NCBI GenBank assembly: GCA_008711295.1
Contig: VUYV01000003.1
Span: forward strand, 5,215,326 to 5,279,325
From: Anarhynchus alexandrinus
Lineage: Eukaryota; Chordata; Aves; Charadriiformes; Charadriidae
Reading direction: 5' to 3'
Length of the DNA: 64,000 nt
A model generated the notes under the pieces. It saw nothing but the letters and a program-made list of their open reading frames with translations. It searched no databases and was not told the origin of the DNA. The translations under genes and the position numbers were made by a program. Below are positions 13,229-25,811 of the stretch, piece by piece; within the stretch, counting starts at the first letter, position 1; every line of letters begins with the position of its first letter.

Positions 13229-13306
13229 CATATAATGGGGAGCGTCAGAATATTGAAAAGCCACTGTGATAACATTTTAATGAAAAAAATCCAAGACAGT
13301 TGAAAG
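13229..13306 (+). other. Candidate non-coding exon bounded by strong splice sites
   Basis: A 78-bp segment preceded by a long polypyrimidine tract ending TTTCTTTACAG and followed by GAAAG/GTAAGT, both close to the vertebrate splice consensus. All three frames contain a stop, so if transcribed it would be a non-coding or untranslated exon. Two further donor-like sites, GAAG/GTAAGC near 13528 and AAAG/GTAAGA near 13581, lie downstream. Whether any transcript uses them is unknown; the call rests only on the splice-like motifs. Confidence 0.25.
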
Positions 13307-15268
13307 GTAAGTTTTTCCCTACTTTTACATGCAAAAGTCAAGTCAATTTATTTCCATAAAGCATCTTTCATGTAAAGTACCTCAAAATTGTCTATAGTGA
13401 AACATAAAATAATGAGATGGCATTCACAGAAAAGGCTTCAGTGAGTTTTATAGACAACAAGCCAAAATAAATGAAATTGGACCCACTTGTTCACAGCATG
13501 AACGTGAATTTTCCAATAACACTGAAGGTAAGCTTAGATGTACGCTGTGAATCCTGTTCCTTTAGCCATGACTGGATAAAGGTAAGAGTTTCAGTCCTAT
13601 TTAAGATTAGTTCATGTTGTTTTTTCTTGTTTTGTATTGTTTATAGGTATACAATGCTATTACCATTTAACCTTTTCATTTGTTTTAGTTACAATAACAC
13701 TATCAAATAATCAAGGTGTAGCCAAAGACACTGTAAAGAAAAAAGACTAACTACAATACTGATTTAGTTCTGAGCTTAGTATTTCTATCAGGCAATTCTA
13801 CTATTCTACTTCACAGTATTGTGAATAAGTCATTTGACTATACCTAAGTGATTAAAAAGGGAAAAAAAAAAAACAGTCATACAATGCAACTGTTAATTAT
13901 ATTCTACCATATCTAATAAAAAATAAGGATTATTAGTAATAGCATATTTCTCAACTTATTATATTGTTTCTGTAAACAGTTTTAAAAAAAATCTTTTTTT
14001 TTTTTCCTTCAGTTTTTTATTTTATGAAAAGAAGGGGATTGATTACAACATGTGAGCAGACAGATATCTATTGTCATCTGTAAATCTGATCCCAGGGATT
14101 CATGGAAAGAATTCATGTGACTTGATGGTCAGATGCACTTTGACTGACTTTCTCCATGCAAATGTAATTTATGATATTTCTTTATCATTTATGTTCCTCT
14201 TTAATAGTTAAACAAGATAGACAGGCAACGCTGACATCCCATACATTTAGGAGGCATGACTGAGACCTAAAAAATTACGGGTATCTTCATTACACATTTC
14301 TATCCTTAACTTAATTTCTTTTTTTTTAATAGTTTTTAAGTTATATAGTCAAAATTTTAAATTGTGACATATTCAAGAATTTTTCCTGCAGTTCTGAGAA
14401 CTAAACATTTCTCCTGTGAAAGTAGAAAGAAAGAAGAATCACTGCAGCATGTGCTCATAAGAGGAACATCCTCCAAAACATCCTTCGCATGAATTAGATG
14501 CATTTCCCAGGCTTCACTGAAATGCTCTATTTAGACATGACTTTCAATCCCAAATGATTACACATTTGCATAATTGGCCAGTTTGTGAATAATCTATAGC
14601 ATGGAATGCAATCATTCAGGTCAATTGGTCATGTATTTTGTATCAGAAAGAGCTATAATTTCTTCCCAAACAACACAAACAAATAAGCAACCACTATTAC
14701 AGCTATTCTAATGGTAATACTTGTATCTGTCTTACACATCAGGTTATTTATTATTGGTGTACTTAGAAAAAGCTTTTAAATTCTACAACAAACCTGACTT
14801 TACTGCTGAGATTTGGTTTGTGGTTTGTTTTGGGGTTTTTTGTTGGGTTTTTTTGTTGTTTTTTTTTTCTTTTTTTTTAATGAAAAAAGTCAACAGAAAT
14901 ATAGGGGTGATACTTGCGGATGACTAGAGGATATCTTACACATTTATAATGGCTCTGGTGAATTTATGATGACTGGTGAAATTAGATGTCGATATTTAAC
15001 ATATTACTAATTTACCAGGTAATTTCTTGTAGCAGGTAGACCCAATGGTCTAATGGGGTACGGAGTAAAAAGTAAAATTGTAAATAGGGAGTTAGAAAAT
15101 CAAACTTAACTATGTACTCAGATTATTCTGCCATGGAAGATCTGTGAGGCTGATGAAGTTGAACATCTATGACTGCTTGAACCATCACTTATTTTCTTCC
15201 TTTTGCACTATAGGCAACATTAGGTTTAACTCTGAAAACATTAAATTCTAAAAAAAAAATCCATTGTA

Positions 15269-15291
15269 ATATATATGTGTATATATATATA
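15269..15291. repeat. TA/TG dinucleotide microsatellite
   Basis: Alternating TA with one internal TGTG interruption, about 23 bp. Simple-sequence DNA that probably varies in length between individuals. Confidence 0.7.
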
Positions 15292-18200
15292 GTGACAAAA
15301 TATGATTAATAGTGTCCATTGTTGAGTAGCCTGTGCTATTTTCTGTCAATAGTCTGGGGTTGGGTGAGATGACTGCCTTGACGCTATGCCTCAGTTCCTG
15401 TTAGGAACATGTTACTCCTTCCCAGAGAGCAACTGAGCAGAGTCAGATGAACAAGGCTGCAGCTGGATAAGCATCATGGGAGATACTAAGAAAGTAAGAA
15501 ACACAAATGAGAAGCAAAAATTCCCATGATCCCTCTGATAACAAGCAAGAAGCAGACGTGTAGGCAGGACTCAAAGGTGGTACAGAGAAAGATACTTGTC
15601 ATAGGCACCAAGTTCTAAGTTCTAAGATGAGAGCCAGCCTGGAGGAGAGAGACCATGCTGTAAGCACAGAAAGGACTGGGGAGGTTTCTTTAAGAAACCT
15701 TTTTATTTACAGTTTTATCACCCACCTTAGCAGGGCTGCTCCACTGAAAAAAAAACAACCCAATTTTGATTCTGTCTTTTATTAAAGCCTATCTTTACAG
15801 TTTGTAAGCTTTTCATGTGGCTGCTTTAAGCAAAACAGTAATGTTAGACCTACCTAGATCTGGCTGATTCAAGGTCTCATCACAAGTGCATTTAACACTT
15901 TTTCTGATTCAGAAATAAACTAAAAAAAACCCTCTTGGACATGATTTCCCGACTTATAAATATGACATAATTTTAAAAACATAGACTTGCCTCACCAAGT
16001 TATGATGAACTGCCTTAGTTTAAACAAAAATTAAAATGCGTTTGGAAGTGCTTTGAGTAGTTATTTATGAAAAAATACAACTGATACTCTAACAGTGTCA
16101 AACTGTCCTGAAAATAAGAAAATTTAAAAATCAAAATGTTTAACACCAAATGAAATTCATTTTCATTTCAAAGAAAGAGTTCAAGACTATATTTACACAC
16201 ATTAAAAAATAAAGCAAAACTGATGTTGTGTTTCAGATTGATCTGCTGCTTGATCCAAAATGCCATGAGTTTTTGGGTTTGCGGCACTGAACTTGAAAGT
16301 CAGTTTCTCAGCTGTAAGTAGTAGGTATCTATATTTTTATACATGGGTACAGCTACTTGGAAGTAGCTCCTATTTCATTTTGCTGGAAGTTAGATGTCTC
16401 TTGAAAAAACATATATCAGAAAAAACAGTCTCTGGAATGCCTCTTTAAAAATAAGATTTTCCTAATTTTCCAGTTTTCCAGAATAAAAAATATTTCTGGA
16501 ATGAACATTTTTGCTCTTGCTTTTTGTGATGTAGTTAAATATATGCAAGGAAAGAAGTAAAGAAGATTGTGCTGGAATCCTGACTCTGGGCACATTGCTA
16601 ATAATATTTTGCTTCTTACAGACTTCAGAAGCAGTCTATATTTACTTTATTTCAGATAGCTTTTGCCATTTTTCAAATAGTTCAACACTTTTAACATGGG
16701 AACATATTTTGAAATATATGTAAACCCAATTTTTGAAAGCAGTTCACGTGCTCCAAAGTTTGCTTCACTGGAAATTGTTAGTTTAATTTCCTACTTCAGT
16801 TAAGACCTTTAAAAAATTTACTCTTAAGATTATAGCTTCCATTGTCTACCATCAAAGAGAAAAAATTTTTTAAAGTTTTTTCTGTTGCCATCCTGTAATA
16901 TGTCCCTCATATTTCCTTATCCTTCAGTAAAGTCAATGTCCTCCCTATGACTATTATGAAAGACTCAAAATTACATAGTATAATCCAGTAAAGCTTATGC
17001 TATGTATTGGTAGATATTTTGTTCTCAATATGGTCGAGAGGATTTGACCAGCAGGTTCCTATCCACCTACCTGTAAAACACAGAACTGACTGTACTTCTG
17101 TGAACAAGTATATACCAGCTCACCAAGATTCTTGCTCACGAAATATCTTAATGACTTCAAAGTTTCATACAAGTAGGATATCATTTGACAACCTTAATGA
17201 TAGTGCATGTCCCTGCAACGATTTAGAAAATGGATATGCTATATCAATGAATCACAAATGAATTAATGGTGGGTTCTGGTTTGCTACAGAAGGTGTGAAT
17301 AACTGTATTGATGCCAAACCCATTGCTCTGTATTTACGCAGTATACCTGAGGACTACTGCCCACAGAAAACACGCAAAATTAAAGGGGCTGGGGATTGCT
17401 TCAATCACAGTAGAATAGTTCTAGCTACTAGATAATATTTTAATGTGTGACTTGATATGAAAAGCAACACTCAAATTTTCAACTCACTGCAAATCAAGTG
17501 ACATACAGTATAAAATAATTATGCAACTGAAATAAAAAGTATATTTAACTTTATGTAGGCATGTATGGCTCATTGAATGCTTTCACACTTTTTATGTGAT
17601 TTCTTTGGAAGAGCTATGAAAGAGTGTACCAGGGAAAACCATTTTAGAATGAAGTAGAAAAGAATAACTGATGGATAGTAACTGACAACCAGATACTAAA
17701 ATGAAACTTTAAAATTGATTTAATCATAAAAATAAAAAAAAAGAGATCTGTCTTTACTTAAGCAAGCCACTTAGATTCCCTAGTGCTACTATAAATCATA
17801 AATAAAATAAGTATTAATCTTACATAGCAAATTTATAATTGAACACCGCTATTGTACCAAATGTTTTCTCCCTAATGTTTCAGCGACATCAAGGTGACTT
17901 TATCCAGGAAACACCAGTAGTATAATTTACCTACAACTAGCAAATGGACACAGCTTCTTGAACACTTTATATACCAAAAACCAACTCTGCGTATTATTTC
18001 TCTTACTTAAATGAACATAAAAGCATATCTTTACACTTAAACCACTTTTTATGTAATATACTGTAACACTTCCCTTGAAAATTGCTTTCAGGTTACAGTC
18101 AAAGCACTGCTGCGCTTGCAGTTTATTTTGACCATGACATTTTCCCTTGCTAGCATGATAATACACCCTTTCAGTCTAATAAACACTAGTTGTAAAGACA

Positions 18201-19264
18201 ATTTATGATGTGGGAAATTTGGAAAACATTGATATTAAATATTTTTGGTTTGTTTACTCCTAACATCAAACCAATAAATCTGAAAATTTGAATCTGATTT
18301 ATTACAGCATAACCAATGCTTCCTACATTAACGGCTGTTCCCACCATTCTAGTACCTACCCATATTTTTTTTTTTCCTTAGTATCAACCAAACTGCCTAT
18401 CCTTCCCTTAGGAATGCTTCCACTGCTTGTTTTACCTTGCAAATTCTCATTTTTTGCACAGCCCAAAGGCGAAGCCTTTTGGTATATCTGAAGCAATTTT
18501 ATCAAGATATGCATGAAAAAGTAACCCATCATTTTCAGAAAACATACAGCGTGTGCTGCCTATAACTGAACAAACTTTGGCTTCCTGGCTGCAAATGTTT
18601 TACCACGTGTTTTTTGATGGTATCTTAAACTGGTTTTATTTAGGATAAGATCTGGTAGAAAATTGGGATTTCAACTATTCCAGTTCCCCTATTCTCTTTG
18701 TTCCCATGCGCTGTCCAGAGATCAGTTCAAAGTCTTCAATGAAAAGAGAAACTCTTTTACTTTGATTAAGTGCTCACAGTTATAGAGACATGTTTTATTT
18801 AAGGTGAAATTTTCTTGGCTGCGGAATACTTTCTGAACAGCCTAAGCATTCTTCTTAGAAAATCCTCGAATCTTGGGAATGCCTCATCTCCTCAAGAGAT
18901 ATATTTGGATTCCCATTTTCTTTTATAACAAATGCTTCGGTCCTTGGTATTTCAAAGAAAACCTTGCATGAGTACCAGTGCAGCAGAGACATATCCAAGG
19001 AAATGGCCTTTGTACTGAATTGGGTGTTTCTGCTGAATCAGAACTTGGTTAGTCTTTGACTGATCTATTGTATAAACTTGAGTCATTTGTCAATTGTCTC
19101 TGTAATTCAGATTTAATTTCTAACTTTAAAAAATGTGTAAGGAAGAAGGCATGTTGCTGATGTTTCTTAGAAAAGGTTTAGTGTCCAAGTATCCTGGAGC
19201 AAAGTGTTTATTCTTAAGTCTGGAGAAATAAGCCCTCAGTCCAGTAGTGTGTTATTTTGAATGG

Positions 19265-19460
19265 TATTATTGTTTTTTAATACTTTTTCTGTTTATAAAT
19301 AAATATTATATTAAATTGTATAAACAATGTCAAAAATATATGATATCTAGTATATGAATGTATTAATGAATATACATAAATATATAAATTAATACATATA
19401 TATTCATTTTTATTTACTTTTTCATTTTTGTAATAATAAGTTTTAAACTTAAAATAAGTC
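19265..19460. repeat. AT-rich low-complexity block with inverted repeat
   Basis: Nearly 90% A+T. Within it, AATGAATATACATA near 19364 and CATATATATTCATT near 19398 form an imperfect inverted repeat that could extrude as a hairpin. No gene function is implied. Confidence 0.5.
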
Positions 19461-22400
19461 TTCAATTAGACTGTTAAGATTTCAGTTATGCTAATAAATT
19501 ACTGTCTCTACACATCAGGTATTTCCTTTTGACCTATAAGGAGATTTTGGGTGTAACAGAAACTTCTCAAATATCTTGACACAAAGTGTCTAGATGGCTT
19601 TTAATTCACCTTACTGGTTTGTTAATGGCATTTAAATCATCAAGTACTTTGAAGTAGAAATACCAGTTTGGTTTAGCTCAGTTATGGAGAAAATGCAAAA
19701 GGGAGTTACGCAAAAGCGAGAGTGTATTTGCCAACCTGACTGCCAAAATGTGTCATGGAAATGCAAACTCTTTGAAGAGATCATAGCAAATCACTAACAG
19801 AGGTGCTGAGATGCTTTTTTCTCAGACAACAGAATGAACACAGAGCTGAGCTAAAACTGTAGTTAATGTACACAGACCTAGATGACCTTGGTTTAGGCTT
19901 CAGGTCAGTCTTTGTAATTTGTCTGTATAATATTTGTAAGCAGGCCCATATTAAAACCACACAGTGTTAAGAAGATGAAAGCATGACAGAATACACAGCA
20001 GGAAACAATATATTTCTAATTTTTTTCTATGTTTACTTTTGTTTGCGAGTTTATCTGAATCAGGAAAAGAAATATAACAAAAAATTTTCTGGAAGTGGTC
20101 TGAAAATTTGTCATGGCAACTAGTTGGATTTGGCAACATTCGTTATCTGGAATTCAGATGTTGATTCTTTCAAGTCCAGTATAACACTCAGCATACACAT
20201 TAATTAACTGCATAGATACATAATATTGTGTGTTTAGATCAAATGACAAAGTGCTATTTGTTATACACCAATTTACATTCAGACTTGTTGACCTGTGTAT
20301 TTATATGAATTTACAGTGAACTTTATTTTTTTTTTCTTGTGTTGCTGTATTGTATAAAATTTCACTTACAGTGTCAGAGTGGAACCTGTCTGTTCTAGAA
20401 ACACAATAATTTTAATATATATTGCTGCCATAATATCTAAGGGAAAAATCCATTAAAAATACGTATAATAAAGATTCCCACCCCAAACTTACACCTCTTA
20501 AACTATTTTCCCCATATGCATTTCCTGTGCTCAGTGTAAAAGTCTGAAAATAAACATGCCTAGAACTGTGTCCCAGAGATTATGAAATCCAGGCAAAATT
20601 TTATGTGAAATTTGTTGCACCAGATGTCATTAGATGGTGAAATCAAAACTTGTTTAATGTGCTGTTGTTTTATTAAGGCTACCTGAGGTATTTAATTTTC
20701 CTGAATCAAGCAAAGCTCTTGGAATAGCTTCCTAGATGCAAATAATAGCTGAGAACTTGCCTAAAGTTAGGAAGAAGTAAATGAAAGTCTACAACTAATT
20801 CTTCACCCCAAATTTGTTAGTCCATGTAGGTAACCAGTCATCTTGTCATCTCACTGCTAGGAATACTTGAACTACAAACCAAATTTCTGCAATAGTTGAA
20901 ATTTCATGGTTTGAACATGGTGTCACTGAAACCAAGAGCTTAGAAGTACTCAGAAATGAATTAGACATGCATGTGGCAATGAGATATTTCCCTTGTACTA
21001 GAAAACATTTTTTTTTTAAAAAGAAAGTAGAAGGCTTAAGCCTTTGTGTCTCAGGGCACAGACTCACCTTCAGCTGATGTTTTGGAAGTGAGACAGTTAA
21101 TGCACAATCAGCTATAGAGACAATTCTTGCTCCTTCCACTGAAGTGAGCAGGCCTAATTTCTGGTGGGAATAAAATGCTGAACTAGAAAGTTCCATGGTG
21201 TGATCTTTCATGGAAGCCCTTCTGTTTCATAAAGGCCCTTTTCCGTTCAGTTCTGAGATACAATATTAAAGGAACATTTGTTAACTCTGCAAACATATAA
21301 GGGCAAGTGAACCAGCTGAGCTTCAATTCCATCCAGACGCAGTAAACCTTACTAGAGGCTTTTAAAATAATTAATAGTCTGAGTAAGTTCATTATCATTT
21401 AAGATCTATTTTAGCTACACATATTAATATTCTGTTTTTGTTGCAGAGCTATTTAGATACTGCCATTCATTGATAATAAGTCATTTATTCCTCATTAACT
21501 GTTAGGATGGATGTAGATATTCATTATAGCAAGACAACAGACTCATTTAACTGCACACAGTACTTGATTATACACACGAACATTGACTGGAATGCAGATT
21601 TCATTCTACATAAGTCTCATCTTGGTTGTTATTCTCACCATGGGATAAAGTATCTTACCATAATCTGCTGTACATTTCTTTTTATTTTTTTTAGTATCTG
21701 TCTTAAACCATAAGAAAGAACATAATAGAGACTGGTGATAAACTTGATTTGGGTAAATAGTAACACAAGAAATAAAGGTTTCCTTACGTAAACTGCTGTT
21801 GAGTTTTAAAAATGTTCTTTGAAATGATGTGTCCTTGCTTGATAGCTGTGCCAAAATTAGTACAATCTTAAAATAGACGAGATTCAGATTTGAAAAATGT
21901 AAGACCTCAACAAATAGTCATTACACTGGTCATGGACACAAGCTTTTACTTTCTCATGAAATACAGATATTCTGTGTCCCAACTACAGAAATCAAAGGCC
22001 AATTTGTCCCTCTCAAATAGAATTAAAATATATTCTTTGTTATCATTTGCTCTATACAAATTCTGACTTCTTTTGTCTGTGTATTTGTGATTTTTTTTTC
22101 CTTTTTATTTTCAGTTTTACCCATTTACATTTATAGAAAGCCTTTGTGTGTATATGTAGAAGTATTGTAATCATCTTGCAGTTATTATTCCATACTACAG
22201 CTCAGGGCATTGTACAAGGCTTTTAGTAATGTAAGAAAATTACAGCTTTGAGATAAATTGAGGCTTTGCCTGATACACGGGTCAGGTTTGCTGCTCTATC
22301 TCATGAAAAGAACTATGACTCAGTTACACAACTGCATTTGTTGTCTCAAAACATATAAGATAACTTTGTGTTGTTTTTCCATGGCCCTACTCAAGGCTTC

Positions 22401-25400
22401 CCCACGGCAAATATATATGCAAATATTTTGCAAGATATAGGTTCTTTCCCAGGGGGTGTACATAGGATCTTTTCTGTACATTCAATGACATTTACCCTTT
22501 CTGAAGGCAAATAGCTCTCTTTTTACAAGCTAAATCAGAAGCTTCACATATTCCTTGTGGAAATAGAGAGAATAAGTAATGGAGCAGTCCAAAGCAGCTT
22601 AAAAACTGGGAAGAAAACAGAGTTAGGGTTTAAAGAAGAAAAATAGCTTCATCAAGTCAGTTATCCCTGTTCTGCTGTTCAGCTGGTAGGAAGGTTTGCA
22701 GAGAAATTATCAGTTGCCTAGAGCAATAGTTCTTCCTTCCCACTCTGGGTGGAGAAGATGATTGCATTAGTCTTTGTCAGTAATCAACGCTTCACACAGG
22801 GAAATTCAGGCTTTTAGTGTGGGTAAGGTTTTTTTATACTTCTTTCTGCATACTGCGGTGTGCACATTGAATCTGGCATCCTGTTGCATATACAGCTGTG
22901 ATCTCTATATGTGATGTAACCATATGTGAAAACTGCAAAAAACAGAGTTGTTAGGCAATCATAGTTTATCTTTTCTTTGATAGTTAGTATTTATCAAGGT
23001 TGGACCAGCTAGCTTTTAAGGACAAATAGCCCAAAGAAACATTTTGAAAACAGGCTTTTTCTTAGGAAGAAATCTGTGTGGTCAAAGCATAATTTTACAC
23101 TGCAGAATAACTCTGATGGAAAACTTACTGAAAACCTTTGAATATGGAGGAGACAAGACATATAATACCTTGTAGGACAAAACTGCTCAAAGTTCTATGA
23201 AAAAAAAACAGTGCAGAATATGCTGTGTATAGGCAGTAATATTTGAAGGCTCCAAAGGCTCCTCATTTCTTCCAACTGAAACCAGTTTTCCTTAGAACAT
23301 ACTCTCAAAAGTAAATCTCATTAAAGACTTTTTCTATCCAAATTTGAACTTTCTATTCTCTTCCACTTCCTTTCAAGTCCTTAAAAGTTCTTGTTTTCTA
23401 ATGGCAAAATACATATTAGAAATTCTGTTAGTGCTGAAAAATGTCAAATTAATACATCTGTGAAGGTAATAAAAGATTGTGTATACTTTAGAATCAGCAA
23501 TTAGAGTGCAAGAAGTAGGCAACAATATAATTTGACATAAATTCCATGGCCTGAACATTTTTTATACTATGACATGCTTCCAGAGTTATGCAAATATATG
23601 TTTTATTGGTTTAATTCAATTGATCATTTATATGTAAAAAAAAAAACCTCTAAAAGTATATCTAATTTTTAAAAAAGCTAGTACTACAAAAGTAATTTAA
23701 TACGTGTACGACAAAATTGAATTTCCTGTTATTCCATGAATTCCCCAAAAATATAGGAAATTCTGTATTTCATTACCCTTGTGAGCCTTACTGAATTTTG
23801 CAACAAAGCAAATGCTATTTATATCTTTCTTTAAAGTGTATAGTTTAATTGGCAAAATGTCAAGGCTGATTCAATCAGTTTGGTGGCGTGATCGTTGACA
23901 ATATTCTTCAAGTATTTCGCTTCACATTAGAAATTGAAGACATATGTTGTGGGACAAGATGCCTTAAGAATGAAAATATTGTTGATTCAGACAGATGGTA
24001 ATTTTTTTAGCAAGAAAAATGAGAGACAAGAATATGACAGCTGAATAAAAGTTAAAAACTATTAAACCTGACAAGGTCAAAGATTTGATGGGGCAAGAAG
24101 GGGGTGGATTTCAAAATAACTGTTAAAAATACTTTATAGAAGAAAAGTTTTCTTTCCAGGATGGTCTTCATCACAAAAAACATTTACTTTTTGGTTTTTT
24201 TTTTTAATGAATAACTGGTATGAAACAGGCACTGTTTGGAAAAAAAAGAATTCCTGAAATTCATTCAAGGTTTAGCTCTTTTTAGCTTGCACATCAATAC
24301 TGCTTTATGTTATTGGATTCTTTATTCAGAAATATTCACTCAGGGCCAAACTGTGTAGCCTGTATTCACACGAGTGAACATGTAAACATGAAAGTTCTTC
24401 TGCTGTAGCCAATACATGTAATTGCTTATTTATAGATTGGCAACACCATGTGGGATTCTCTCTTCCTTTTGAGTTCCAGCGAGTGACTTTAAATCTTTGG
24501 CCATTATTTAATTTCACTTCACCCACATTTTTTTCTCAGCTGGTAAGTGTTATTTTATTTCTTTCTTAAGTTTGTATGTTTGTACTTGATTAGATAGAGT
24601 TAAATTTGATGTTATGCATCAACTGTTCTTCTCAATTTAATTTTGAAAGTCTAAAAGAATAAAAAGAGCTTGAAAAGTGAGACATTAAAATTACAACCAT
24701 TTGGAAAATAGGAATGGAATAGGAAACCTATTTCTAAATAGCAGATTCCAAGCAAAATTTATAAATTCAACTGCTTAATCAGTGTTAGATAAACTTACAT
24801 AAAAGAAAAAGAGGTGCAGAAATACAGTACATACTCTGGTTTGTGGTGATAAAACAGTATGATTTGACTGAAGACTAGTTTGAACATATCATTCATTTCA
24901 TTTTCTTTGAATCATGATACATTCTTTTCTGCTGACAAGAAAAAAATATATTCTTGGATCAAACATTAAAACACATATGTTATTTATATCCATGCAGGTT
25001 TGTGTTTTGTCATCTTAAATCCACATTGAACCTTTAGAAAACCTTTAAAAATTAAATCACATTTAGAAGAGACTGTTTCCCCAACCTTCAGGATCCAAAA
25101 TTCTACTATTCCAGAATAAGGCAATGTTTTCTTACAACCGTAATGCTGATCCAGCCTTCTAAACAGGTCCTTCTCACAGAAGTTTATATCAGGCTTTTAC
25201 TTTCTAGAGTTAGCACTTTCTGGGATGTTTATTCTACTAAATAGCTATCAATACTTGGTGTTATCTTTATTAGCTGAGTGTCATTAAAAGGACAGAGGGA
25301 AAGAAAGTTGTAAGATATTTATTGTAAGTAATTCTACCTGCTGCCTAGCACCAAGCAAAATTTCATTAAAGGTGTCTGCTGGGTGACACTGTTACTTTAC

Positions 25401-25661
25401 TGTTTATTGACCAAAAGCCTCTTTTAATAATTCTTATAACAGAAATAAAACACATATACCCAATTGTGGCATACCCATGGGAATTTAGGATAAATCTATA
25501 CAGCAGTGCTGGCTGCCAGCTCAAGTCTTATTTAATGTTTTGCATATACAACACTTTGGAGTGCTTAAATTTAAAACCGACAGTTCTCCTCATGTAGTAT
25601 TTTGTAAAACAATGTTATAACCCAACCCTTGTGAATAAATTATGCCTCTTACTTTTTACAG

Positions 25662-25811
25662 GAAGGGCTGAATATGCAGATGGATTATCCAGGCTTACAA
25701 GAATACCAGTATCAGTGCAGAGTAGAACTGAGAAAGTCTTGAAGTCGGTTTTGCTATTCAGCACCCTTTTTCATGACAGAGTGTTAAGGACAGCTGATCT
25801 AGCATGTAAAG
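25662..25811 (+). other. Candidate coding exon, 150 bp, phase 1-1
   Basis: A 150-bp segment between an acceptor-like TTACTTTTTACAG and a donor-like AAAG/GTAACC. One frame is open across the whole segment (2 nt, 49 codons, 1 nt), giving symmetric phase 1-1 ends as in cassette exons. The peptide begins RAEYADGLSRLTRIP and ends HDRVLRTADLACK. Its mixed, not lysine/asparagine-dominated composition differs from most chance frames here. I do not recognise the protein. The donor is only moderate and an open frame of this length can arise by chance, so this is a candidate only. Confidence 0.2.

Larger units (their letters stand above)
13307..25661. other. Long AT-rich unique region, no gene seen
   Basis: About 12.3 kb with no named gene or young repeat. 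It contains T/G-rich runs at 14817-14880, a TA/TG dinucleotide stretch at 15269-15291, a perfect 8-bp hairpin (GGTTTCTT/AAGAAACC) near 15684-15700 and an AT-rich hairpin-forming block at 19360-19410. A moderately GC-richer part at 15345-15680 is unidentified. Open frames are at most 121 codons and lack recognisable domains. Confidence 0.55.
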
